Shown piece by piece: positions 16,953 through 24,975 of a stretch of 64,000 nucleotides of DNA (its first letter is position 1; every line of letters starts with the position of its first letter). A program made the translations under genes and the position numbers. Below the pieces are notes generated by a model. The model did no database searches. It saw only the letters and a list, made by a program, of their open reading frames with translations, and was not told where the DNA came from. This DNA is from Nocardia higoensis NBRC 100133 (GTDB lineage: Bacteria; Actinomycetota; Actinomycetes; Mycobacteriales; Mycobacteriaceae). Location: NCBI RefSeq assembly GCF_000308595.1, contig NZ_BAGA01000077.1, forward strand, positions 1 through 64,000. The letters run 5' to 3'.

Positions 16953-18281
16953 TCATCCGCCCCGTTCCAGTGGCAGGCCCGCATCGCGCCAGGCGATCAC
17001 GCCGCCGTCCAGGACGGCCGCGTCGTACCCCGCGCGGCGGGCGAGCCCCGCGAAGCGCAGGGCGATCTCGCCGACCGGGCAGACGAAGACGATCGGGCGG
17101 GAACGGGGAAAGGGCACGCCCTGGGCGAGCATGTCGTCGAGCTGGTCGTCACGGATGTTCACCGCGCCGGGCACGTGCCCGATCCGGTAGGCCATCGCGC
17201 CCCTGGTGTCGACGACGGTGAGACGTTCGGCGCGATCACGTCGCTCGAGTTCGGCCGGCGAGATCCGGGGGACCGCGGCGAGTTCGGCCTCGGTCGGCGG
17301 CGCCGGGCGCTCGGATCCCCCGAAGAGGTCCGGGCGGCGCTTGCGCAGATAGGACAGATACGGCTCGAGCCGGTCGCAGACGATGAACACCGCGATCACC
17401 GGATCTTCCGGGTCGCGGCCGGAAAGATCCAGCGCGCGAAGGGAATCCGTGGTCGCCGCATAAGCGGCGCCGCTGGTCGGCCCGGCCAGCACGCCGTGGG
17501 TGGTGGCCAGGGTCAGCGTGGCCTCGATGGCGTCGGCGGATTCGACGGCCACGATCCGGTCGTAGAAATCCGGCTGGAACAAGCCCACATCCCACATCTC
17601 GGTCTCGGACCTGATGCCGGGGATGAAGTCCGAGCGTGCGGAAACCACCCCGATGGTGCGCAGATCCGGATTGCTCTTGCGCAGGTAGGTCGCCGCGCCG
17701 CGGGTCGACCCCGTGGTGCCGAGACCGCCGACGAGATAGTCGACCCGATCGATCCCGCTCGCGACGAGGTCGTCGTGGATCTCGCGGCCGGTGCCCGCCC
17801 AGTGGGCCTCGACGTTCTTCTCGTTGGTGTACTGCGAGAGATGATGGAAGGCGGCCGGTTCGGCGGCCGAGGTCGACTCGATGACGGCGTAGACGTCGTT
17901 CGGGGTGGTCGGGTCCGGGCATTCGGACAGGCCGGGCAGCTCCACGATCTCGGTGCCGAGCAGCCGCAGCAGATCGCGCACCTCGCTCACCCTGATCCGG
18001 TTGGTGATCGCGCGCAGCCCGATGCCCTCCATCGCGCCCAGCACCCGCAGCGATTTGGCGGTGTTGCCGCTGGAGGCCTCGATGAGCGTGCGGCCCTGCG
18101 CGCGCAGGCGGGGCAGTTCGTCGTGCAGCATGGCAGCGGCGGCCCGGTCCTTGACCGAGCCGAAGGGATTGTGCGACTCGAGCTTCGCGAACAACTCGAC
18201 ATGGGCCAGGCCGTGCCGCGCGGGATCGAGGCGCAGCAGCGGGGTGTTGCCGACGAGTTCGGTGATGTGGTCGTAGCGCAT
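16953..18281 (-). CDS. Cysteine synthase-like PLP enzyme fused to a rhodanese domain
   Basis: A 442-aa fusion. Residues 1-320 form a fold-type II PLP enzyme of the cysteine synthase/SbnA/Y4xP type: ELVGNTPLLRL, the PLP lysine in NPFGSVKDRAA, SSGNTAKSLRV and the glycine-rich GGLGTTGSTRG. Residues about 345-442 form a rhodanese domain with the persulfide Cys in VFVCPVGEIA and DGGVIAWRDAGLP. Such a fusion could channel sulfane sulfur to or from an aminoacrylate intermediate (inference). It could equally make a beta-substituted alanine such as 2,3-diaminopropionate, as SbnA does. The start at 18281 has AAGGAGA upstream and shares one base with the preceding stop (TGATG). Last gene of the operon. 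Confidence 0.85.
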   Translation of the reverse strand: MRYDHITELVGNTPLLRLDPARHGLAHVELFAKLESHNPFGSVKDRAAAAMLHDELPRLRAQGRTLIEASSGNTAKSLRVLGAMEGIGLRAITNRIRVSEVRDLLRLLGTEIVELPGLSECPDPTTPNDVYAVIESTSAAEPAAFHHLSQYTNEKNVEAHWAGTGREIHDDLVASGIDRVDYLVGGLGTTGSTRGAATYLRKSNPDLRTIGVVSARSDFIPGIRSETEMWDVGLFQPDFYDRIVAVESADAIEATLTLATTHGVLAGPTSGAAYAATTDSLRALDLSGRDPEDPVIAVFIVCDRLEPYLSYLRKRRPDLFGGSERPAPPTEAELAAVPRISPAELERRDRAERLTVVDTRGAMAYRIGHVPGAVNIRDDQLDDMLAQGVPFPRSRPIVFVCPVGEIALRFAGLARRAGYDAAVLDGGVIAWRDAGLPLERGG

Positions 18282-19753
18282 CAGGTCTCCTTCGAGAACT
18301 CGCGCACCGCCGCGATGTCGTCCCGCGGCGCCGGCTCGGGCTGTGTGTCCGCGTGCACCCGGAAGCCGCGCTCGGTGCGGACGACGGCCAGTTTGGGCGG
18401 CGGCGGTCGCATCGAGGCCGAGGCCGCCGAGAGGTCCATGTGATAGGCGGCGGTATTCGGGAAGACGATCAGGTCGCCCGGTCGCGGCAGACCGGGCAGG
18501 TGCACCCGGTGCGTGGTCACCATGTCGCGCTCCAGGCACAGCCTGCCCGCGAAGAACACGCCGGCCCGCGGTCCGGTGAGTGGTCCCGACCTCGGCACGA
18601 CCAGCGGATCGACCATCACCTCCTGGTCGGCGGGGGTCACCGCGTCGCGGCTGATATCGAGGTGGACCAGGGGCGTGCCGTCGCCGAGTTCCTTGGTGAA
18701 CTCGACCCCGGCGACGGTGATCCCCGCGTGGTCGACCAGCGCCTTCCCCGGCTCCAGCCACAATTCGAGCAGATTGTCGGCGAGTACCCGGGCCAGCGGA
18801 CGGTGATCGTGCTCGGGCAGTGCGGCGCCCAGCAGTTCGGCGAGCATGGCGGGCGCGGTGACGGTGTTGCCGTACTTGTGGAACACCGGAGTGCCGTGCG
18901 CCATACCGGCTTCGACGTGATAGCCGAAGGTCTGGCCGGCCCAGGTCAGTGGTGCGGCGCGACCGGCCAGACCGTCGCGCAGCGCGCGCACGTAGGCGTC
19001 GAACCGGTCGGCGTCGGCGGTGAAGACCTGCCGCAGCCCGCCACCGATATCGATCACCGTCGGCGCGAGCCCCCGCGCGTGCGCGCGTTCGAGCAGCCTC
19101 AGGCACGCCTGCACGGCGCGCACCCGGTCGTCGACCGCACCGGAGTCCAGGTGGAATGCGAGGCCGAGCAGTTCGATTCGTGAGCCGGGGGCCGCGAGTG
19201 CCGTCAGCGCCTCGTCGATCCGGGCGAGCGGGATGCCGAAGCGGCTGGCGGGCGTTCCCGGCAGTTCCCCGACCCGCAACAGCACCGGCGCGGGCGGCCC
19301 GGTCGTGCGATCCATCCGGGTGATCCGGTCGATCAGGCCGAGCTCCCAGAGATTGTCGACATTGGTGGTGACACCCGCGCGCAGCGCGCGGCGGATCGCG
19401 GCCTCGCCTTTCGGGCCGGTCATCTCGATGTCGGCGGGTGCGAATCCGGCGGCTGTCGCGCTGTCGAGTTCCTCCGGGGAGGCGACGTCGATGCCGATAC
19501 CGGCGCGCCGTGCCGCCCGCGCCAGTGCCCTGGACTGATTCACCTTGTGCGCGTAGCAGATTCGGTGGCGCGCACCGGCCTTCTCCAGTACCGCGCGCAC
19601 GGCCCGGACGTTCTCGGCGAAAACCTGCGGGAAGATCAGGTGCACGGGTGTGCCGGTGCGCGCGAGGGCGGCGTCGAGCGCGCGCCGGTCGGCCAGGAAC
19701 TCGCGGACCAGCGGTGACACCAGTGCGGGCAGGGCGGGAGGTTCGGCACTCAT
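18281..19753 (-). CDS. Y4yA-like PLP-dependent decarboxylase (fold type III)
   Basis: A 490-aa alanine-racemase-fold PLP enzyme related to diaminopimelate/ornithine decarboxylases. The PLP lysine is in ICYAHKVNQ (near residue 70). The barrel continues through GIDVASPEELD, FHLDSGA and VIDIGGGLRQVF. The C-terminal part contains LELWLEPGKALVDHAG and FFAGRLCLERD, where the Cys is at the position used by decarboxylases. I link it to the Y4yA group of rhizobia, which is encoded near a cysteine synthase homolog (Y4xP); that pairing is repeated here. Substrate unknown. ATGA overlap with the HMA gene upstream and TGATG with the synthase downstream. Confidence 0.82.
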   Translation of the reverse strand: MSAEPPALPALVSPLVREFLADRRALDAALARTGTPVHLIFPQVFAENVRAVRAVLEKAGARHRICYAHKVNQSRALARAARRAGIGIDVASPEELDSATAAGFAPADIEMTGPKGEAAIRRALRAGVTTNVDNLWELGLIDRITRMDRTTGPPAPVLLRVGELPGTPASRFGIPLARIDEALTALAAPGSRIELLGLAFHLDSGAVDDRVRAVQACLRLLERAHARGLAPTVIDIGGGLRQVFTADADRFDAYVRALRDGLAGRAAPLTWAGQTFGYHVEAGMAHGTPVFHKYGNTVTAPAMLAELLGAALPEHDHRPLARVLADNLLELWLEPGKALVDHAGITVAGVEFTKELGDGTPLVHLDISRDAVTPADQEVMVDPLVVPRSGPLTGPRAGVFFAGRLCLERDMVTTHRVHLPGLPRPGDLIVFPNTAAYHMDLSAASASMRPPPPKLAVVRTERGFRVHADTQPEPAPRDDIAAVREFSKET

Positions 19754-21087
19754 ATCGCATTCGCGGCGGCCGATGTGCCCGGCGCGGGGGCGGCGACCGG
19801 GTTGTAGCCGCCGTCGCGCAGCACATCGAAGGCGCGCGCCCGGTTACGGGGACTGCGGAATTCCGCGACCACGCGTTTGCTCGCCAGATCGATGTCGAGC
19901 ACCGGCACGCCCATGGACTCCAGCGTCGCGGTGATGGTGCGCACGCAGTGCCGGCAACTCATGTCCGGCACGTGGAAGACCCGGTCCTCGGCGTCGATCG
20001 CAGTGTCCGGCAGCGCGCCGGGATCGGCGCGACGTTCGGTCAGGTGGCAGCGCTCGACCACCGCGCAGAAGGTGTCGACGAAGCGATCGACCACCAGCGG
20101 CAGCAGCGTGTAATGCCTGCCCTCCAGCCGATGCGGCACGGCGGCCGGGCAGGACGGGCGGGTACCCGGCGCGAGCAGGGCGTACTGGCGGGAGATGAGG
20201 TCGAGATCCTCGTGGTACCTGGCGATGGCCTCGGCCACCGAGAGTCCCTCGACGGTGGTGGCGCGGCGCATGACGGTGTGTGCCTCGGCGATGGTGGCGT
20301 CCTTCATGGCACGCAGGGTCGCCACCGTGTCGGCGGTGTAGCGGACGCTGCCGTCGGGCTGGCAGGCCAGGGTCACCGGGATCATGCCGCGCCGGTAGGT
20401 GGAGGCCTGCAGCTCCCAGTACCAGCGGGTCGCCACCGCCGTGAAGATGCCCGAATCGCGCAGGCCACGAGCCAGTTCGGCCGGTGAGCGGTATGGGCTG
20501 CGCCGCACCAGCAGCGCGTGCTGGGCGAGCGTGCGGGCCGCCGCCTCGACCCCGACCCGGAGGATCTCGAGCGGATCGTGATCGGTGGTGGTGCCGAGCA
20601 GCAGCGCGTGCGCACGCGCGTCCAGGTTCGCGATCCGGTCGGCCAGCGCCGAGTCCGCTGCCAGCGCATGCCACAGCACGAGCACGGCTTCCCTGGCGGC
20701 CACCGGCACGATCGGACCGAGTCCGTCGGCGCGATAATGCCCGGTATTGGGGATGCCGTCGCTGTCGGTCCAGGTCAGCCGGTGGGTGGCGGTGGTGACC
20801 TGGTCGGGCCTGCAGGGGCGCATGAAGCGCTCCAGGTACAGCCGCTGGGAGGCGGTCAGGTGACTGTTCGGCTCGGAACGCACTGTCGTGGTGGTGCACT
20901 CGATGTCGACAGGCCCGTCCGGGACGCGCGCCGTGCCGAACAGGCCGGGCTCGGCCAGCCGGGCGAGGACCTGCGCGGCCGCCCGGCGGTCGTAGCGCGG
21001 CAGTTCGGCACGGACGGAAACGGTGTCTGCCCGGGAATCCGCGTCGCCGGGGCAGGCGCGATTGTCGGGTACGGCACTGCTGCTCAC
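19750..21087 (-). CDS. Unknown protein with C-terminal heavy-metal-associated (HMA) domain
   Basis: A 445-aa protein I cannot place in a family beyond its C-terminus. Residues about 370-445 are an HMA fold with the metal motif MSCRHC (376-381), as in copper chaperones and P-type ATPase N-termini. The first 360 residues appear mostly alpha-helical, with RLYLERFMRPCRPDQ, ATRWYWELQASTYRR and conserved-looking Cys/His (RPSCPAAVPH, FCAVVERCH). There are no membrane segments, so it is not a metal pump. The GTG start follows GAGGAGA and overlaps the desulfurase stop (GTGA). It may be a metalloenzyme whose HMA domain delivers its own metal (inference). Confidence 0.7.
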   Translation of the reverse strand: MSSSAVPDNRACPGDADSRADTVSVRAELPRYDRRAAAQVLARLAEPGLFGTARVPDGPVDIECTTTTVRSEPNSHLTASQRLYLERFMRPCRPDQVTTATHRLTWTDSDGIPNTGHYRADGLGPIVPVAAREAVLVLWHALAADSALADRIANLDARAHALLLGTTTDHDPLEILRVGVEAAARTLAQHALLVRRSPYRSPAELARGLRDSGIFTAVATRWYWELQASTYRRGMIPVTLACQPDGSVRYTADTVATLRAMKDATIAEAHTVMRRATTVEGLSVAEAIARYHEDLDLISRQYALLAPGTRPSCPAAVPHRLEGRHYTLLPLVVDRFVDTFCAVVERCHLTERRADPGALPDTAIDAEDRVFHVPDMSCRHCVRTITATLESMGVPVLDIDLASKRVVAEFRSPRNRARAFDVLRDGGYNPVAAPAPGTSAAANAI

Positions 21088-22448
21088 GTGATCTCCTCGG
21101 CGATGGACGCGACACAGGTGGTGAACCGGTCGATCTCTTCGACCGTGGTGTAGATGTGGGTGCTCACCCGGACCGAGTCGTCCGCGCTGTCCGGCGTGCG
21201 GGACGGCACGCAGTGGGCGCCGGTGCGCACCAGGAAGCCGTGCTCGGCCAGGACGAATCCGAGATCGCGGGAGCCGATCCCGTCGAGGGTGAACGACACG
21301 ATCCCGTAACCCGCGGGGAGTGTCGACGACGGCCGAGCGTGCGGCTGCGCCGGCGTCGGCCGAGACGGCGCGGGCTGAGGGGTGGCGTGCGGCGCCGAAC
21401 CGGTGACCGGACCGTCCCAGGGGAACTCGTGAGCCGCGCCGGGCAGGAACCGGATGCCGGGGATGGGGCGCAGACGGTCCACGATCCGCCGGGTGAGCAT
21501 CCGATTGTGCTCGGCGATCACCCGCCGGTCGAGGGAGTCGAGCACCTCGAGCGCGCTGCCGAGCGCCAGGATGCCGGGGATGTCAGGGGTGCCCCCTTCG
21601 AGCAGGCGTGGCATCCCGGTCGATTCGAGGCCGGAGTCGGTCAGCCGCACGCCGGTGTCGCCGCCCGGAAGGAAGGGCAGCAGGCGATCGTGGACCCGCC
21701 GGGCGCAGTAGAGCACGCCCGTCCCCGGTGTGCCGAACATCTTGTGGGCGGCGAAGACGGCGAAGTCCGCACCGAGCGCGCGTACGTCGACCGGCAGGTG
21801 CCCGCCGCTCTGGCTGCAGTCCAGGCACAGCATCACCTCGGGGGCGAGCCGGGCGCGCAGCGCGGCCACATCGGTGAGCCCGCCGTAGACGTGGTGCAGG
21901 TGGGACAGGGTCACCAGCCGGGTGCGCGGGCCGGCCGCCGCCACGATGTCGTCGACATCGGCGGTGCCCCGCGGAGTCGTGCGATAGGGCACGAGTTCGA
22001 TCCGGCGGCCCGCCCGGGCGAGCAGAGTGCGCAGATGATGCCAGGGCAGCACATTCGAGGCGTGATCCAGCGGGTTGAACAGGATCCGATCACCGTCGCG
22101 GAGTTCGGGCAGTGCCCAGCACAGGGCCACGGCGTTGAGCGCGGCGGTCGCGCCGGAGGTGAATACGATCTCGTCGGATCCCGCGGCCCCGATGAATCGG
22201 GCCGTGTGCGCGCGGATCTCGGCGATCCGGGTCGCCAGCCGCGAGGACCACGGATAGGATCCGCGACCGGCGTTCGCGGTGGCGCGGCGGTGGTGGTCGG
22301 TGACCGTCCGGATCACCGACCGGGGTTTCTGCGTGGTTGCTGCGCTGTCGAGGTAGACCTCGGGGGTCGCGAGCGCGGGGAACAGGGCCCGGACGTCGGG
22401 TGGCGGCGAGCCGGTGGACAGCGCAGATCCGGGCATGGAAGTCCCCAC
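21084..22448 (-). CDS. Class V aminotransferase / cysteine desulfurase-like protein
   Basis: A 454-aa fold-type I PLP enzyme of the SufS/CsdA type. YLDSAATTQKP opens the domain, FTSGATAALNAVA is the cofactor loop and CLDCSQSGGH holds the PLP Asp. VFAAHKMFGTPGTGVLY holds the PLP Lys, and RTGAHCVP keeps the Cys that carries the persulfide in desulfurases. An insertion of about 35 residues, rich in Pro and Ala (HATPQPAPSRPTPAQP), near residues 340-375 is unusual. I chose GTG at 22448 with GGAGGGAGG upstream; ATGs at 22436 and 22496 are alternatives. First gene of the four-gene operon; likely supplies sulfane sulfur for the rhodanese fusion (inference). Confidence 0.82.
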   Translation of the reverse strand: MGTSMPGSALSTGSPPPDVRALFPALATPEVYLDSAATTQKPRSVIRTVTDHHRRATANAGRGSYPWSSRLATRIAEIRAHTARFIGAAGSDEIVFTSGATAALNAVALCWALPELRDGDRILFNPLDHASNVLPWHHLRTLLARAGRRIELVPYRTTPRGTADVDDIVAAAGPRTRLVTLSHLHHVYGGLTDVAALRARLAPEVMLCLDCSQSGGHLPVDVRALGADFAVFAAHKMFGTPGTGVLYCARRVHDRLLPFLPGGDTGVRLTDSGLESTGMPRLLEGGTPDIPGILALGSALEVLDSLDRRVIAEHNRMLTRRIVDRLRPIPGIRFLPGAAHEFPWDGPVTGSAPHATPQPAPSRPTPAQPHARPSSTLPAGYGIVSFTLDGIGSRDLGFVLAEHGFLVRTGAHCVPSRTPDSADDSVRVSTHIYTTVEEIDRFTTCVASIAEEIT

Positions 22449-22680
22449 CGCGACCCTCCCTCCGACCACCGGGCGGACTCGATCAACGATACGCATCGAT
22501 CACCGCGCACTCGAAGGTTTCTGGCAGACAGCGTTTTTCGGCACGCGCGGGCCTTCTCGTGCCGCCGTCCGCGTGGCCGGTCGGCAATCCTCGCCGATGT
22601 GATCCGCCTCGCGGCGAAACATGGCGTCAACATCTCGCTGATAGGAATCCGCTGTGAGCGTCGAGATCGGAGGAGGCCAG

Positions 22681-23439
22681 GTGAGCGAGTTCTCCAGCAG
22701 GGTGGACCGTGCTGCAGGGTCGTCGAATCAGACGCGCCGCGCGTACGAATTGATTCGCTCGCTGATCCGTTCCGGATTCCTGGTGAACGACGAGCAACTC
22801 GTCGAGGAACGGCTGGTCAAGGCAATGGGGATTCCGCGTTCCCCGGTGCGCGAGGCCCTGCGGCAGCTGGCACTGGAAGGGCTGGTCGAGCGCAGGCAGC
22901 GCACCGGGACGCGGGTGCGGCGGGACTACTTCCAGGTGCCCGTCGACGACATCCTGCCCTGGCGGACCCCGCCCGGCTTCGCGGTCCGCCGCACCGACAA
23001 CCGGATCGTGCCGTCCACGCCGGCCATCCGCGCCCACCTCGGCACCAGCGACGACCAGGTCGGACTGGTCGAGCACGTCTTCGAGCACATCACCGGCGAC
23101 GGATCCGAACCGCTCGGCGTGCGGATCGCCTACTACCGCAGCCGCTATACCCAGCCGCGCTCGTGGCAGAGCTGCCCGAGCCTGGCGGATGCGTTCGCAC
23201 TCGTCTACGGCGTGCCGCTCGGTGACGTCGAGACCGTCATCGACGCGGTGGCCTGCGACAGCGAGACCGCCGCGCTGTTGCGCGTGCGCGAAGGCTCGCC
23301 GGTGCTGATGCGCGAACAGATCCTGCGCGACGCCGAAGGCACGGTGCAGGAGTACACCTTCTCGCACTACCGGGCCGACCGTGTCTCCTTCCCGCTGGGG
23401 CGTGAACCCGAGTCCCCGGGCGGCCTCGTCGTCGCCTGA
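22681..23439 (+). CDS. GntR-family regulator (HutC/UTRA type)
   Basis: A 252-aa regulator. The winged helix-turn-helix spans residues about 15-80 (RRAYELIRSLIRSG, then SPVREALRQLALEGLVERR and TGTRV). The rest is a UTRA-like ligand domain ending MREQILRDAEGTVQEYTFSHYRADR. The start is the GTG at 22681 behind GGAGGAGG; a GTG at 22654 is possible. It lies directly upstream of the ABC/monooxygenase operon on the same strand and divergent from the PLP operon, so either or both may be its targets. HutC-type members usually sense a small metabolite of the pathway they control (family knowledge). Confidence 0.88.
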   Translation: MSEFSSRVDRAAGSSNQTRRAYELIRSLIRSGFLVNDEQLVEERLVKAMGIPRSPVREALRQLALEGLVERRQRTGTRVRRDYFQVPVDDILPWRTPPGFAVRRTDNRIVPSTPAIRAHLGTSDDQVGLVEHVFEHITGDGSEPLGVRIAYYRSRYTQPRSWQSCPSLADAFALVYGVPLGDVETVIDAVACDSETAALLRVREGSPVLMREQILRDAEGTVQEYTFSHYRADRVSFPLGREPESPGGLVVA

Positions 23440-23806
23440 CCACGCTCCACACCGGTGCCGGCGCTCCCCGGGCGTCGGCATTTTGCGTGTCCGGGGAGAT
23501 TCCTGCCGTGCGTATTCCGGGCGCAATCGCGCCGAGCGGGGCGTTTTTCCCGGCCGATGCACCGCGAGAGATCTGTGTCACGCCCCCCCGGCGGGCTCTA
23601 CCAGGACTTTCCGGTTTCGGGTCGTTCCGACATCGAACGTTACCCGGCGCAATCGATGCGCAAATGCGCGGACGTCGAGGCGCAATCGGCCCCCCGTTGA
23701 CTGACCGATGTCACCGGACGAAGTGACAGAAGTCGTCACGGAACCCCCTCGTCGGTCGGCCCGGCGGTGCCCCGCATCCCCGAGCCGAAGAAGCATCGGA
23801 GAACTC
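23440..23806 (+). other. 367-bp intergenic region upstream of the ABC/monooxygenase operon
   Basis: Several frames are open but none has codon use like its neighbours. It holds TTGACT (23697-23702), a 20-bp inverted repeat (listed separately) and GGAGA before the ATG at 23807. I saw no riboswitch fold and no cysteine-rich leader ORF here, unlike the region at 41.4 kb. Confidence 0.55.
23709..23728 (+). promoter_or_regulatory. Inverted repeat TGTCAC-N8-GTGACA, candidate operator
   Basis: Perfect 6-bp arms with an 8-nt spacer, 7 bp after a TTGACT hexamer and about 80 bp before the first gene of the operon. A third half-site, GTCAC, follows at 23735-23739. The position suits a repressor site, perhaps for the adjacent GntR regulator (inference). 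Confidence 0.4.
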
Positions 23807-24952
23807 ATGAAACCGATCGAACTGGCAGCAGCCGGCGCGCTCGTGCTCGGCGTCACACTCACCATGACCGCCTGTACCTCGGCGACGGATGCCGGTTCCG
23901 CGCAGACGGTCGAGCGCACGCTGACGGCGCAGGCCGCGGAATGCGTGGGCAAGGCCGACACCCGCCTGGCGGCCGCCATGAAGGATGTCGAAGCCGTCGT
24001 GCCCACCGCGCCGCTGGATCTGGCCGCGCTGCAAGGCAAGACGCTCTGGTTCGTCACCGTCACGATGAACCAGTTCTCCGTCGACATGGCCGACGGCGTG
24101 GAAGAGGCCGTGGCGGCCGCGGGCATGAAGCTGGTCCGCTACGACGGCCAGGGCATGACCAACCGGTTCAACGAGGGCATCGAGCAGGCGATCGCGCAGA
24201 AGGCCGCAGGCATCATCCTCGTCGGCATCGATCCGGCCGTGGTCTCCTCGGCGCTGGCCAAGGCCGCCGCCGCGGGCATTCCCGTGCAGAACATGCTCAA
24301 CAGCGACGCCACCGCCCCGGTGCCGTCCGGCATGTACGGCAACCTGACCTCCGATTACACCGCCGACGGCGTCGCGGCCGCGGACTGGATGCTCTCCGAC
24401 AGCGGCTGCGCCGCCGACGTGGCCATCCTCTCCTCCTCGTCGGTCGCGGTGTGGGAGAACACCGCCGCGGGCGCCAAGACGCAGATCGAAAAGGAATGCC
24501 CGGACTGCACGGTCACCATCCTCGATGTCGACGTCGCCAATGTCGCCACCGCCGTGGGCAGCAAACTCCAGGCCACACTGCAGCGCAATCCCGAAATCAA
24601 CTATGTCTTCCCGGTCTGGGACAGCGCCGTCACCTACGTCGATCCCGTCCTCGCCGCGGCCAACTCCAAGGCCAAGGTGCTCGCCCGCGACGGCCTGTCG
24701 GCCAATCTCGAGGCCATCGCGTCCAAGGGCAACCAGGACATGACCGTTGCCATGCCGCCGACCGGCTGGATCGGCTGGCTCGCCGTCGACGACCTGGCCC
24801 GTGCCATCGTCGGCGCCCCCGCGCCCGGCTACGTCATCCCCACCCGCGTGGTGGACAGCACCAATGTCGCCGACGCGAGCGCCGCGCGGATCTTCCCGAA
24901 CTTCGTCGACTACCAGGCAGCCTTCCAGGCCGCATGGGGCAAGACCCAGTAG
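23807..24952 (+). CDS. RbsB-type substrate-binding lipoprotein of an ABC importer
   Basis: A 381-aa periplasmic-binding-protein-like lipoprotein. The signal peptide ends in the lipobox TMTAC (Cys near residue 23), so it is anchored outside the membrane. The mature part fits the Peripla_BP_4 sugar-binding class (GKTLWFVTVTMNQFSVDMADG..., QAIAQKAAGIILVGIDP). First gene of an importer set followed by a permease and a double ATPase. Given the monooxygenases downstream, the ligand may be a furanose- or ribose-like molecule or another ring compound rather than a food sugar (inference). GGAGA precedes the ATG. Confidence 0.88.
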   Translation: MKPIELAAAGALVLGVTLTMTACTSATDAGSAQTVERTLTAQAAECVGKADTRLAAAMKDVEAVVPTAPLDLAALQGKTLWFVTVTMNQFSVDMADGVEEAVAAAGMKLVRYDGQGMTNRFNEGIEQAIAQKAAGIILVGIDPAVVSSALAKAAAAGIPVQNMLNSDATAPVPSGMYGNLTSDYTADGVAAADWMLSDSGCAADVAILSSSSVAVWENTAAGAKTQIEKECPDCTVTILDVDVANVATAVGSKLQATLQRNPEINYVFPVWDSAVTYVDPVLAAANSKAKVLARDGLSANLEAIASKGNQDMTVAMPPTGWIGWLAVDDLARAIVGAPAPGYVIPTRVVDSTNVADASAARIFPNFVDYQAAFQAAWGKTQ

Positions 24953-24975
24953 CAGCGGCAACAAGGAGACGCGAC

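Noticed and set aside
22313..22633. Open frame upstream of the desulfurase-like gene with scattered Cys, considered as another sulfur leader peptide
   Set aside because: The cysteines are not clustered, no promoter fits its start, and it runs through the real gene start in another frame.
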